In this document: positions 21,901 through 34,764 of the stretch, one piece after another | How positions within the stretch are numbered: position 1 is the stretch's first letter | Layout of the letters: each line of letters opens with the position of its first letter | Assembly: GCA_963971305.1 (NCBI GenBank) | Contig: OZ020307.1 | Coordinates: 16,629,501-16,693,500, forward strand | Direction of reading: 5' to 3' | Source of the DNA: Arcuatula senhousia | Taxonomy: Eukaryota > Mollusca > Bivalvia > Mytilida > Mytilidae | Length of the DNA: 64,000 nucleotides | Translations under genes and position numbers: made by a program | Notes under the pieces: generated by a model | What the model saw: the letters and a program-made list of their open reading frames with translations, nothing else | Told to the model about the DNA's origin: nothing | The model's database searches: none

Positions 21901-24835
21901 AGGAAAATATTTTTCTTTTGCACCTGATCTGTTTTTCTTTTCCTATGTCTTTATTGTACAAAATTATGTAAGTAATTCTGACAGTGACTTGCATTACTCA
22001 ATTCAAAGGAAGTTTCTCAAATTTGTTTTATAATGAATTTTTTTTACCAATTCCTTTAAAATCAATGATGTAGCTTAAAAAAAACCAAGATATTGATTGA
22101 AGTAAACTATTCAATGGTCTTCATGTTTCAAGTTTCAAAATAATTATTGGTCTTTGAAATAGTATCGTTAAAATTATCAAATTTTCCATTTTTATTAATT
22201 TAACACAGCATGTTTATAAATTCAACCAGAAAAATTTGAAATGAAAAACAAACATAAGTTTGAATAGGAGAAAAAATGTCAAGAAGATTTGGAGGTTGAT
22301 CCAAACAATGGCTAGACTATAGGGAGGGACATCTTATCAAAATTGTGAGAAAATTATCATATGGTGAATTCAATACTTTGAGGAGTCAAGAACTAACATA
22401 AAGTCAATAATTATAATAATAGCTTTAGTGGTTTATAATGCTTAGAGCCCCTGCTTAGTTTAGTAGTCAATATTTAGAAGCTACAGAAAATGAATTTTTA
22501 TGTTGACATTACATTGTCAGGGTTTTGCTGTGTAAACTTGTTCAGAACTTGTTGTGTTGGTATTAGGCTAGACCATTTGTTTATTCTACGGAAGGAGACA
22601 TTGTACTGAGGGTCTTCTGAATGTTTTGAAGGTCAAAGGAAGAATAGTTATCAAGTGCAGATACATTAAGACATACCCCCAACTTAGTTAAAAAAAGAGG
22701 GCATGCTAAATTTAGAATATCTATTGCCTAACTTGTATGCCCTCACTTGCAAATGTGATTAGTTGATCTCTCCATCACTTAGTCATTTACTTAAAATTTT
22801 CAACTTACATTACAACACTCCAAACTTAGTGAAAAGGGGTATGCTTAATTTAGAAAAATACCCTGACTGGGCCAATGGCAAAGTGCTTTGTAAAACTGAT
22901 TCATTTGTCACCATGTTCATTTATTGCATGCTGAAAATGGTTCACACAATCAAGTTGTTTTTGGCTTTTTCTGTATTTTTCTTTCACATCAACTTTATCC
23001 ATTCATCTCTCATCTCATTTATTTTGTTTTTAAACTTTAATATATATAAAATTAAAGAAGGCAAAGCATATTTCAAATAAATCTAAAGTTGAATAGAAAA
23101 TATTGAGATGTGACAAATACCTACATATATAAGCTTAGCAGTGTTTGATAAAATCAACAATGGAAAACGGCCAGCAGCCTTGAATATGACCAATGATCAC
23201 AAAGTTTGCTATGCAATAAGTTGTTCTTTTGTTTAGTAGATACTGTATAGGTTATTATATAAAAGATTATTTGGCAACTCGCTCCCTTTTTCTTCTGGAC
23301 CCATCCCTGCTTTCTATATTTTTATGCCATTTAGGCCTAATGTAAGATAATTATTTGAATAAACTTTTGTTTCATTCACTTGTCAAAAGTTATTGACTTG
23401 AGTCATAGAAATGGAAAAGAAAATCAATTAAGGAAAACAATTTTTTGCCAATTTAAGTTTTACAGTTTGTTTGGACACCTGACCCATAATACCATTGATC
23501 CAATCCTTTGAAACATAATCTTTACATTCAAAAGTATTAATCTATTGTTTCTCTAGTTGTGGCCCTAAGTACCCTTGTCAAAGTATTGTTTTCCTTGTCT
23601 ATTGCTATTGAATTTTCCAAAAACAGTCAAAGCTTTTGTTACTTTTAATTGATTTTAAGACAATGGCAATCACCATAATTGGTCAGATATTCTAAAGACG
23701 CTGGTTAATTTTCAATCCGTGTCAATTTCATTCAATGGAGCCATAGTCTAACTTTTAGCTTTTACAAACATTCAAGTGGTCCTGAATGAGAAGTCACTTA
23801 AATGTTACATCCAGCCCGCATCGATTCTGTTTAAAGGCCGGAAATATGAAAATTGACAGGTTAAAGGATACCACGGAACTATTAAAAGGCAATTTTACGT
23901 AAAAATGGCCAAGTCCAAACAAATTTAATGCTAGGTCAATAATTTGTATACATAGTTTGCAAAGGTGTTGTGCTCTTTTATATGTTGTAGTGTGAACAAA
24001 ATCAATTTATATTATTCCGAAACGAAAATATGGAAGGAAGGAAGAATACACAGACAAACTCTGCTAAAATTTGTTGCTTTTACAAATGAATTAAAAGCCA
24101 TTTATATCAATGTTTATACAGTCAATTGATAAATTGTTATATAATTTGTCAACATGCTTTTAAGAAAGAACTTTATTTTGATGCAATAAACGAGAAAACA
24201 GTCTGGCAGATTATTTATTCCACTTAAAACCATTTAAAAATATTTAAATGTCATATATTGTTTTTCTTCAATTAGTTTGAGAGCCCTTACAATTATTGAG
24301 TAAAGGGAAATGTTTGACAATAAACAGTTTTTCAAGTTGAAAATTCTCAAGAGGGAGATTTTTATGTTTGATTTTTCAAATTTGACAATTTTCAAGATTT
24401 GATAGTCATATAGGTAAAAACAGACTTCAAAATTTGGAAACTTGAATCAAAACAACTCTCTTGAAAGAATTAAGCAGTGATTTTGCCCATTGTGTGGAGT
24501 CGTTAGCCTTTGATGTGAACTATTTTGTTTTTCCTTGTTTAGTTGTTGGAATAAGTCCCTATTTTAAGCCATGTAGATTTGTATATAAATAATGACTATG
24601 CAAGGAAAACTAACAGAGGGTTTGGTTTGCTGAGTGGTAAAGTAAGGATATGATCGTAAAATGATTGTTCCATGCTAAGTTAAGGCATTGCAGGCTGTGT
24701 TGAAAGATTTTAATCCTAGATTATATCTTTATAAACCTGTAAAAAAGATTATTGCTACAGCATAAGATATGTATCATACATGTACTTCAAAATTACCCTA
24801 GGTAAAAACTGTAAGAATGACTCAATTTTTCCAGG
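21900..24835 (+). other. AT-rich intronic stretch without recognised genes
   Basis: Mostly unique-looking AT-rich DNA. Two roughly 40 bp segments at about 22683 and 22822 (aacttagt then aaaaagrgg then tatgct) are diverged duplicates. The 105-codon open frame at 22763-23080 is rich in F, I, L, N and K, has no motif, and is not accepted as a gene. Confidence 0.5.
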
Positions 24836-25020
24836 ATTTTTGGTTGGATTCCATGGAGTAAAAAATTCTAGCTTTAAATATGGTGAATGATGCAGTATTC
24901 TCGGCAACTATTTATCACAGCCCCTTGATATTTGGTTTACTGTATCAGCACAGGGTTCCATAATGTGGGATTCGATTCCAGTTCTGTTGCTCACCTACTT
25001 CCTGTTTAATGAAAAATGAT
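24836..25020 (+). repeat. Diverged copy of repeat family C
   Basis: It starts ttggttggattccatggagt, corresponding to the ccggatttcacagagtg head, and continues through cagccccttgatatttggt, ccataatgtgggattcgatt and cacctacttcctgtttaa. The order of landmarks matches 21247-21900. It lies about 120 bp before the family A element. Confidence 0.75.
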
Positions 25021-25140
25021 TTTTACGTTGATATAGTTTTTGTTCAATATTTGATTATTTTTATTATTTTTTATTAAGTTGATTATTTATAGCTTGGTTG
25101 TTTTTTTGCATCGATGCTGTCTTGGTTTCAATCTCTTTTT

Positions 25141-26606
25141 TAGCTCACCTGGACCGAAGGTCCATGGGAGCTTATACCATCACTTGGCGTCCGTCGTCGT
25201 CGTCTGTCGTCTGTCGTCTGTCGTCGTCGTCTGTTAACAATTTTTCAAACTTTAACTTGTCCGACACCATAAGTCCAATTGCAACCAAACTTGGTACAGT
25301 TGTTTAGTAGCATTATGTGTACAAAACTATCGTTCGGATTTTTGATTCGTAAAAAAACATGGCCGCCATGGCTAAAAATAGAACATAGGGGAAAATTGCA
25401 GTTTTTTGCTAATAACTCAAAAACAGTACCAGATATCAAAATTCTGGCATAGGGTAAAAGTAATCAGCACATCAAGATCTACCTGCCTAGAAATTTTCAA
25501 GAAGATCCAACAACCGATGTAGGAGTTATTGCCCTTTTTCTGGATTTTTTCAAAATTTTGCACTTATTTAGCCCTATATCTTGAAAACTATACAAGATAT
25601 TTTAAAAATTCAAATTGTATATGATTGAGCACATCAAGATCTACATTTCATGTAATAAGGTCAAAGCTGTAGAACCATTTCTTTTAGGAGTTATGGACCT
25701 TAAAGCGTCAAAATTTACCATTATTCATTACTTTTCCCCTGAATTTCATAGATTAACTTGTCTGACACCATGCATCCAACTTCAACCAAACTTGGCACAG
25801 TTGTTGAATATCATAAATGCTACAAGTCTATTGTTCAGATTTTTGATTCGTAAAAAAATATGGCCGCCGTAGCTATAAATAGAACATAGGGGTAAATTGC
25901 AGTTTTTTGCTAATTACTCAAAAATAGTTACAGATTTCAAAATTCTGATGGGAGACAAAAGTGATCAGCATCTCAAGATCTACCTGCTATCAAATATTCA
26001 AGAAGATCCAACAATCGACATAGGAGTTATTGCCTTTTTTTTGGATTTTTTCAATTTGTTCACTTATTTAGACCTGTATCTTGAAAACTATACAAGATAT
26101 TTCAAAAATTTAAGTTGCATATGATTAAGCACATCAAGATCTACATTTCATGTATTTTAGGTCAAAGCTGTAGGACCAATTCTTTTAGGAGTTATTATCC
26201 TTTAAACAACAAAATTTACCATTTTTCATTACTTTTCCCCTGAATTTCAAAGATTAACTTGTTTGACAAGGTAAAACCAACTGCATCTTAACATAGCACA
26301 CTTGTTTAATAGCTTATAGGCTACAACTTTATCGTTCAGATTTTTTATTTGTAAAAAACATGGCCGCCATGGCTAAAAATAGAACAAAGGGGTAAATTGT
26401 ATTTTTTTGCTCATAACTCAAAAATGGTTTCAGATATCAAAATTGTGCAAGAATCAAAAGTGATCAGCATATTAAGACCTACCTGTCCTGAAATTTTCGA
26501 AAAGATATTTCAGAAATTTAAATCGCATATGGTTAAGCACAATAATATCTACAAATATATGTACCTGTGTAGGTGAGCGATTCAGGCTCTTGGGAGCCTC
26601 TTGTTT
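25141..26606 (+). mobile_element. Interspersed element family A (agctcacct ... aggtgagcg), copy 1
   Basis: The left end agctcacctggaccgaagg can fold (tggacc/ggtcca), and is followed by a cgtcgtcgtctgtcg microsatellite. The right end is aggtgagcgattcaggctc followed by ttgggagcctcttg, so agctcacct and aggtgagc are inverted relative to each other. The body has two and a half diverged units with catggccgccatggctaaaa, aatagaacataggggaaaat and aagatctacctgc words. No intact frame. This element type recurs at 29730, 54290 and 62656. Confidence 0.88.
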
Positions 26607-26807
26607 TTTACCCTTTTCAGTGTTTTCAATGAATGATCATTGAAAAGGAAGAAAAAGTTGTTCACCTTCAGCTTGTTTTTTCTCTTCATTGATAATTATT
26701 TATAATAATTGTGAACTCTACCATGTGCTCACAAGATGAACTCATCCATATTAAGTAAACTTATACCATAATTCTTGTAAAAAAGTTGACATTTATCTTT
26801 CAAGACC

Positions 26808-28772
26808 AGAGGCGTAGGAAGGAAAAAAATATTGGTACTGCTGAACCAGAATATAAAGAGGCACGAAGTGCCTCTCCCACCTCGCGTAGCGAGGTGGTAT
26901 GTACGGCAGGGGGTCTGGGGGCCGCTTAAGGCCCCCAGAAGCTCTGAGATAAATGGTGCAAAATCCTGCATTCTGGGCATTTCCTGGGACTATTTCTTAT
27001 GTTTATGAACTCCTACTCTTATAACATAATTTTCTAAAATTTCATGTTTTTGGATAATTTTTTAACACGAAAAGAATATGAAAGACTTTTTAAAGTCACC
27101 TATTGGCGCCTTGTACGAGGGCTTCTGGTCTTGAATCCGTTTCATGCTTTATTCTAGGTATACGCAAAAATGCAGTTAGGGGGCAACCATTTGATTTTTA
27201 GGGGGCTGTGGTGATTTTCTTCGTCCTGCTTTTTTATTTTCGCAATTTTTTTTAAACTGCTATAAATTTTTCAGCCAAAAACACCATCCTGCCTTTTTAT
27301 TTCTGGAATTTTGCCATCCTGCCTTTTTATTTTAAATTTCACCATAGCCCCCCATAAAAATCAAATGGTCGCTCCCTTAGTTTAAAGAAGCAATGTACCC
27401 GGTATTTTTGCATCAAGCTTTACTTTAAACACATTAAAAAATAACTGCAAGGAAAAAATCAAAATAACTTTTTCATGCATGCATTTGTAATATTGCGCCA
27501 ACAATCTTCAAATGTTCAAGATGATCATTTTCATAGAACCTAATCAATAATGAGGCAAATTAATGATGGCCGAGCGAAGCGAGGCGAATTTTTTTCGGCA
27601 GGGGGTTTGGGGGCACTCAAGGCCTCCAGAAGCTCTGGGTTAGATGGTGCAAAATCTTGCATTCTGAGCGTTTCCGGAAGCCTTATTGTCATTGAAACAA
27701 ACTTTATATTTAAAGAAATAGTTTTTGGTTTGTTATAAAACAGCTTTAATAAGAAAAAATCTAAAAGCAAATGTACATTTACATGCACATATTCATTCAA
27801 AGCATACATGTAGCGTAATAAACTATAGGCATTTTTTTTTATAGAAAATGGAAAAAAGTTTTTCTTTTAGCCATGTAGGTCATAATGCAAAATATATGAT
27901 AAAACTGTAAAGTATATTCCTATTTTACTTTTATTTATTGTGTTTAGTGTATTCCTATCATTATAGGCATTTTTAAAAACTTTTATCCGTTTTTTTTTCA
28001 TTTTTTTTTATTTATAAAGTCATGATAGAAATGCAACAACATATTTGTTCAGTTTGGTGCTTGCTTTATATATCGGACAATCAATTCTTATAAAGAATTT
28101 TGCGAAAGAACTTTCCGTTAGCTCCAAAATTGTTATTATAAGTTTATGTCACTCTTATAAGTAGCATTTCTGGCTCAAGAAATTGAATGACATCATATAC
28201 ACTTTTGAAATACAAAGGATTTTGATATCACAGAGGAGTGCAGTGACGGGTGTCGCACAAACTGCTTACCCCTCCATGGAACTTGAGTTCACTTTCGTTT
28301 TTCTCGGGTCTTGTGTTGCTAAATTGCAGTTAAGCTACACGACTTTCTTCTTAGTAACTACACTTGTATCCTGTTTTTTTGTTTTGTTAATTAGACTTTT
28401 GATACTCGATGTCTTGGAATTGCTCTCCGTATTTTGTAAGGAAGATGCTACGTGTTGGGCAGTTTAAATTTCAAGGCAATTTTCAACGAGGACTTCAAAT
28501 ATTTCATGCAACTGACATGACTGAAGGGGGCAGAATAGTCAGTCATAAAATTCTTTAGACCATATGTAAAAGTACACATCTGTTGATGATTACCACTTAT
28601 AATTGTTTTAGCAGAAACCAAGTCATTAGAAAATCATGTAAAGTGAATAAAACACAGAAATTATGCATTAAATTGATTTTAATGAAGGAATTTATTGGTA
28701 CGGCATGCCGTACCTCATATATTTATTGGTACGGTCGGAGCAGTACCAACCGTACCGCTTCCTACGCCCATG
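26808..28772. mobile_element. Element H with ggcgtaggaag inverted ends
   Basis: The left end near 26810 reads ggcgtaggaagg and then attggtactgctgaacc. The reverse complement of the right end (28717-28770) reads ggcgtaggaagc and then ttggtactgctccgacc, so the termini are inverted repeats of about 40 bp with several mismatches. Inside, two diverged segments, near 26870-26990 and 27560-27690, share ggcagggggt, ggcc(c/t)ccagaagctctg and tggtgcaaaatc(c/t)tgcattctg. No transposase frame is seen. The 94-codon frame at 28183-28467 is unsupported. It contains the nested MITE at 27179-27376. Confidence 0.6.
27179..27376. mobile_element. 198-bp MITE with TTA target duplication (PIF/Harbinger-like)
   Basis: The ends are inverted repeats of roughly 36-38 bp (27179-27214 and 27339-27376). 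They share ccatttgatttttaggg-type sequence, and start ggggg on the left and end ctccc on the right. The element is flanked by TTA at 27176-27178 and 27377-27379. A 3 bp TWA duplication and G-rich termini are typical of PIF/Harbinger MITEs. The middle has two gccatcctgcctttttat-like copies. It lies inside element H. Confidence 0.8.
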
Positions 28773-29729
28773 TAAGACAACTTGTGTTAATTTAATTTAA
28801 ATGAGGCTTTCTTGCACAAAAACTGGCAGTTGTTGGGTGAAAGATAATCAGCTCTTTTGTTGACGAAAATTGTATTTTGATTGAAATCAGAACTTTGTCA
28901 GCTCATCCCCCTGTTGTGATAATGTGATTTATGGCGAAAGATACACAATGTGGCGTTAAAAAAAACTACCCACCATGCAGTCTTCTGTGGATCTATTGCA
29001 CCAAATCTTAAACCTGTTGAAGTTTGACTTGAGTAATGCTGATGTGATATTCAATACATCATCCTAGAATGAATGACGGTATTGGATTTCACCCTAACAT
29101 GATCAGTAGTAGATATAATTATCATCTTTTGAAGTAATTTTTGTCAAAATTTAAAATGACAAACTTTATATTCATCTCTATGATAGATAGGATACTAATC
29201 TTATCAAACCAAATCAAGTTTTATGTAAATTTCTTAAAAGAAATTATTTTATTTTCATAAGAGATTTCTATACAAACACATGTTGATGCTTTGCATATTT
29301 GTACCCTTTGCATGCATATGATATGAATTTGAATTGAAATATGAAGGAGAATTAGACTATTAATCATGAAATAAGACCACACAGAAGGGTGTTATAGAAG
29401 CAAAGAGGTACCAATAGGTACACAAACAGCACAAAGAAAAAGACAACATAAAAACACAGAAACAACTGAACAGCAATCAACAACGCCAATTCAATTCGTA
29501 AAGAAAGTGAACTCAGGTGCTAGGAAGAGTAAGCAGTTCCTCCTTGCTATGACATACACTCCCTTATGGTCAATTATGCCTGTCAAATTCGGTAAAGGAG
29601 GACAAAACAAAACACTATGACAATCCAACATCTGCACTCATCTTAAAGACAGAAATCCAATATATATTTTCCATGAGCACATGATGAAATGAACTCATTT
29701 CCTTAGACTGATTGATCATGCACATTTTT
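28773..29729 (+). other. AT-rich intronic stretch
   Basis: No exon recognised. 29380-29620 shares a segment with 14350-14400 (aggtgct..aaggataag or aggaagagtaagc, then ttcct.cttgctat.aca), marking an old, unclassified interspersed repeat. Confidence 0.5.
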
Positions 29730-31246
29730 AGCTCACCTGGACCGAAGGTCCATGTGAGCTATTGCCATCACTTGGCGTCCGTCGTCGTCGTCCGTCGTCG
29801 TCTGTCGTCGTCCGTCGTTGTCGTCCGTCGTCGTTAACTTTTCTTTGAAAATCTTCTCCTCTGAAACTACTGAAGGGATTGCTTTGAAACTTTGCACACT
29901 TCATCTATGGGATGTCCTCTACCAAGATTGCACAAATGGTGACCGCCGTCCAAACAACATGGCCGCCGTTACTAAAAATAGACTAGGGGGGTCAGACTAC
30001 TGTTTTTGGCTTGTAAATCAAAAAGTATAAGAGATAGATGAAATCTGATGCCACGCTGCTGCTTCAGCATCAAAAGCTCTACAAAAGTCTACATTGAGTC
30101 GAAGTTGTCAGATGACCCCTTATAGGAGTTACGGCCCCTTAAAGGTGAAAAATAGCATTTTTTCATGTTTTTGGCCTATAGAATGAAAACTATTACAGAT
30201 AGAGAAAAGCTGTTGCTTGCTTAAATGTTCAGCTCATTTAGCTCTACAAAAGTCTTTATAGGGTCGAAGTTGTCAGATGAACCCTTATAGGGGTTTCGGC
30301 CCCTAAAATAACGTTTTTTCATATTTTTTGCCTATGGAATGAAAACTATAGCAGATAGAGAGAAGCTGTTGCTTGCTTGAATGTTCAGCTCATAAAGCTC
30401 TACAAAAGTCTCCATAGGATCAAAGTTGTCATATGACCCCTTATAGGGGTTACGTCCCCTAAAATAATGTTTTTTCATGTTTTTGGCTTAGTGAATGAAA
30501 ACTATAGCAGATAGAGAAAAGCTGTTGCTTGCTTAAATGTTCAGTTCATTTAGCTCTACAAAAGTCTCCATAGGATCGAAGTTGTCAGATGACCCCTAAT
30601 AGGGGTTACGCCCTGTTAAATGACGTTTTTCCATGTTTTTGGTCTTTTGAATGAAAACTATAGCAGATAGAGAAAAGCTGTTGCTTGCTTAAATGTTTAG
30701 TTCATTTGGCTATACAAAAGTCTCCATAGGGTCAAAGTTGTCAGATGACCCCTAATAGGGGTTACGGCCCCTAAAATAATGTTTTTCCTTTTTTTTTGGC
30801 TTAGTGAATGAAAACTATAGCAGATAGAGAGAAGCTGTTGCTTGCTTAAATGTTCAGCTCATAAAGCTCTACAAAAGTCTCCATAGGATCAAAGTTGTCA
30901 TATGACCCCTTATAGGGGTTTACGTCCCCTAAAATAATGTTTTTTCATGTTTTTGGCTTAGTGAATGAAAACTATAGCAGATAGAGAAAAGCTGTTGCTT
31001 GCTTAAATGTTCAGTTCATTTAGCTCTACAAAAGCTTTCATTGGGTCAAAGTTGTCAGATGACCCTGTATAGGGGATATGGCCCCTAAAATAACGTTTTT
31101 TTATGTATTTGGCTTAGTGAATGAAAACTATAGCAGACAGAGAAAAGCTGTTGCTTGCTTAAGTGTTCAGCTCATTTAGCTCTAGATTAGTGTTTTAGGG
31201 TTGACTCAGACCAGGTGAGCGATTCAGGCTCCTGGGAGCCTCTTGT
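29730..31246 (+). mobile_element. Interspersed element family A, copy 2 (with ~145-bp tandem core)
   Basis: The left end agctcacctggaccgaagg is at 29730, with a ccgtcgtcgtc microsatellite. The right end caggtgagcgattcaggctc is at about 31210-31230, followed by ctgggagcctcttg. After a aacatggccgccgttactaa module, the core holds about seven units of roughly 145 bp with aagctgttgcttgcttaaa, ctctacaaaagtctccat and gttgtcagatgacccctta. Units are very similar to each other, implying recent tandem amplification. No protein is encoded. Confidence 0.9.
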
Positions 31247-31405
31247 TAGCAATTATATTCTTTTGTATAACAATTGGTTTTTTATGTCCTTGCAATACTA
31301 TATATGTAATTAAAAGGTGATTTTATCTCAGTCTCTTTTGCTGCAGCTTTTAACTTAATTACTCTTAACAAGATACTGTTTTTCTTGATTGAAATTTTGC
31401 CTCCC

Positions 31406-33084
31406 TTTTTATACGACCGCAAAAAATTTGCGGACGTATAATGGTATGATGCTGTCGTCGTTGTCGTCGTCGTCTGTTAACTTTAGTGTATACATGATAA
31501 CTTTAGTTCTAGTTATCCAAATGCAATGAAATTTGACAATGATATTTCTTACCATTAAAGGATGGATGGGATTGATTTTGGGAGTCCCCCCTTTTTTCGT
31601 TTGGAAATTAAGGGCCAAAAGGGGCCAAAATTGCAACTTTTTTGTTTGTTCTTACAATAACTTTTTCAAAATCTTCTCCTCTGAAACTACTGAACAGAAT
31701 TCAATGAAACTTGGTATGATTGATCATTAGGGTGTCCTGCACTAATGTAATGTTTCAATTTCTGATTCGTCAAAAAACATGGCCGCCGTGGTTAAAAATA
31801 GACCTTGGGGGTCAGACTACTGTTTTTGGCTTGTAATTCAAAAAGTAAAAGAGATAGATGAAATCTGATGCCACCCTACTGCTTCAGGATCAAAAGTTCT
31901 ACAAAAGTCTCCATTTGGTCGAAGTTATCAGAAGACCCCTTATAGGGGTAACGGCCCCTTAAAGGTGAAAAATAGCATTTTTTCATGTTTTTGCCCTATA
32001 GTATGAAAATTATTGCAGAGAGCAAAAAGTTGTTGCTTGCTTAATTGTTCAGCTCATTTAGCTCTACAAAAAACTCCATAGGGTCGAAGTTGTCAGATGA
32101 CCCGTTATAGGGGCTACAGCCCCTAAAATAATGTTTTTTCATGTTTTTGGCCTATGAAATGAAAACTATAGCAGGTAGAGAGAAGCTGTTGCTTGCTTAA
32201 ATGTTCAGCTCATTTACACAATTAAGAATTAATTTTTGCGCCCCCCCCCCCTTTTTCCCCTATTACGTAATTAGGGGCCAAATGGGGCCAAAATCGAAAC
32301 TTTTTTATTTGTGGTCCGATTTAAAAAAAAATTTTGCAAGTTTATTCTTGTCAGGTAGTGAATCCAAATTTGAGAATTAATTTTTGTGACAATCCCCTTT
32401 TTCACTTGTTTTGTAATAAGGGGCCAAAAGGGGCCGTAATCAAAACTTTTTTATTTCTGGTTTGTTTTTGAAATTTTTTTTGGCAAGTTTATTTTTGTCA
32501 AGTAGTGAATCCAAATTTGAAAAATTATTTTTGCAACCCCACCCCTTTTTCACCTGTTACATAATAAGGGGCCAAAAGGGGCGGAAATTGAATTTTTTTA
32601 AATTCTTGTCCGATTTTGACAATTTTTTTGCAAGTTTATTCTTGTCAAGTAGCAGATATATTTTTGTGTCCCCTTTTTTTACTGTTATGTTATTAGGGAC
32701 CAAAAGGGCCAAAATCCTAACTTTTTTATTTCTGGTCCGATTAAAAATTTTTTTTTAACAAGTTCATCCTTGCCAAGTAGCGATTCTAAATTTAAGAATT
32801 AATTTTTGCGACCCCCACTTTTTTTCGCTCATTACCTAAGGGGCCGTAATCATAATTTAAAAAATTCTGGTTCGATTTTTAATTTTTTTCCCAAACATTA
32901 TTCTTTTCAAGAGTTTAATACCCCTGGGTCGAAAGTCCACCAGAGAAGCATGTGTCAAAAACCTTTGTCAGTCCACCATGGGCTGCATGTGTCCAGAGCA
33001 ATAGACTATCCATATTGGGCCTAAAATGTACAGGGTTCAACATGTTGTGGTCGTATCATGCTGCGCTTGGTGAAGCTTTTTATT
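31406..33084 (+). mobile_element. Interspersed element family B (tatacgaccgc ... ggtcgtatcatgctgcg), copy 1
   Basis: The left end ttttatacgaccgcaaaaaa forms a hairpin with tttgcggacgtata, followed by a tgtcgtcgttgtcgtc tract. The right end is gtggtcgtatcatgctgcgc and then a ttggtgaagctttttatt tail. In the middle, about 31650-32215, is sequence typical of family A (ctcctctgaaactactgaac, aacatggccgccgtgg, aagttgttgcttgcttaa), so the copy is chimeric. From 32220 to 32900 about five roughly 120-bp units with cccctttttc and aggggccaaaaggggcc words follow. No coding function. Confidence 0.85.
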
Positions 33085-34635
33085 GAAATTTCATTTTACA
33101 TCTTGAAATATTTAATATTTTTATCAACAGATTAATGATTGATGATACAGATAAGAGATGATGATTTACATTACATTGTAAACACAGGACATTATTTCTA
33201 CTTTGCCAGCATAATTGATGAAGTCATAGTTATTCTTTAGGTTGACTGCATCCATTATTTAAATTACTAGAAAATGATTCATTTATTTTTCAAATTAGGA
33301 AATATATCAATTCTATGCTTAACAAAAAAGAAGTTTATGAATTATTTTTTAATGAAGCCATATTTCATCGTTAATTTACTGGACAGCTACATGGTTGTAA
33401 TGGATAGACATTGATCTAAAAAAATATCTCCTGAGACTTTTTGTTTTTCAGGACAAAATGGTTTAATTATTATTTATGGCTAGTCTCTGTGACACTGTAA
33501 TATGATTCTTGGTAACTGTATATGTGTCCGTAAATGATTTATGAAGTTTATTTTTCAAAATTGATTATTGTTTAAAACAAAACCTTTAAATAATTTTAAA
33601 AAAGTAAAGCCAGCTCGTTACATTTTATATCAAAAATATTTTTTATAAAGGTAAAATATAAATAAAAACATAGGAAAGCATAAAGAGCTAGCTTTCAATA
33701 TACTGATTACATATATGTTGTCCTTGCATGGTCACCAGGCTTGTGGTGGAAGAAAGTCCAAAATTTCAAACTTGAAAATCTGCTAAAGCACTGAGATAAG
33801 TTGGTGCCTGTTAACCTAATGTCACTTTTGACATTCTAACCTTAATTGGGACGTTCCAACCCACAGTAGTGACAACCTCATGATTTTCAGTCCAATGCTT
33901 TAGCCAATTGGTCATTCAGCTCCCTAATACAACCTTTATTGCTTTTATTATATCAATGCAACATCCATAATCAATTTAATTCTTTAAAGAGGGAATTCTG
34001 TTAACTGAAAAAAAGGGGTGACATGGCATAATTCAGTGTTCTCCTCAGATATTCTTAATAGCATCCTGGTATTGTCAATTTTCAAAATAGCATCTTTTGG
34101 TTTGATATTTGATAGAATCACATTCCCTCAGACCTGTCAAGTGTCACGCAACTCGCGTGAGACTCACGCATCTAGTCAGCAATTTGGCGGCAATTTTCTT
34201 TGATCTTTTAATTTTTTTCTTTGATCTTTCAATTTTGCGTCAAATCTCACGAATGCAGCTCATAAAAACTTGACAGCCCTGTTCCCTATTGAATATTATT
34301 AAAGATAAATTCTTATACAATCACATCATCACATTACCAGGATGCTATAAAGGCCTGGGAACCGGGCCTGGGAAGAACACTGGGCATTGCCATACTTCAG
34401 AAATTTCCAATTAAATCAACTGAAATTTATTGAATAATAATTACATTCTAATTTATAACAACAATTTTGATTGGTTAATAGTACTTCAGTAATGCCGCAG
34501 TTTCATTTTTCGATGAAACTCACTAGCATGTGCCACCTTGATGACAACTTTCACAGAATAATTTTTAAAAGATAAACATTTGTTTCATGCAAATTTATGT
34601 GCAAACACTTCATATGTTTTATTGGAATGTAATTA
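33085..34635 (+). other. Intronic stretch without recognised genes
   Basis: AT-rich DNA. The sequence around 34130-34280 (acgcaactcgcgtgagactc, then caaatctcacgaatgcag) has local inverted words but no clear element boundary. No exon fits the UTP6 series. Confidence 0.5.
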
Positions 34636-34764
34636 TATACATTGAATGTAATATTTTGTAGTTTATTTATAAAAGCATGGACCTTTGCGCTTCATTAAAT
34701 TAATGTTCTCAGGTCCATGCTTTTACACACCAATAAGGCTACAAAATATTGCATTCAATGTATA
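34636..34764. mobile_element. Short foldback/MITE hairpin
   Basis: The left arm 34636-34683 and right arm 34711-34764 are inverted copies: tatacattgaatg(t/c)aatat, ttttgtag, then aaaagcatggacct on both. A loop of about 27 bp (ttgcgcttcattaaattaat core) separates them. The arms differ by a few substitutions and a 5-6 bp indel. It is non-coding and intronic. A transcript would form a roughly 48 bp stem. Confidence 0.8.

Noticed and set aside
22763..23080. 105-codon open frame on the + strand
   Set aside because: Low-complexity hydrophobic and lysine/asparagine composition with no motif.
28183..28467. 94-codon open frame with a hydrophobic C-terminal half
   Set aside because: It lies inside element H and has no transposase or membrane-protein family resemblance.
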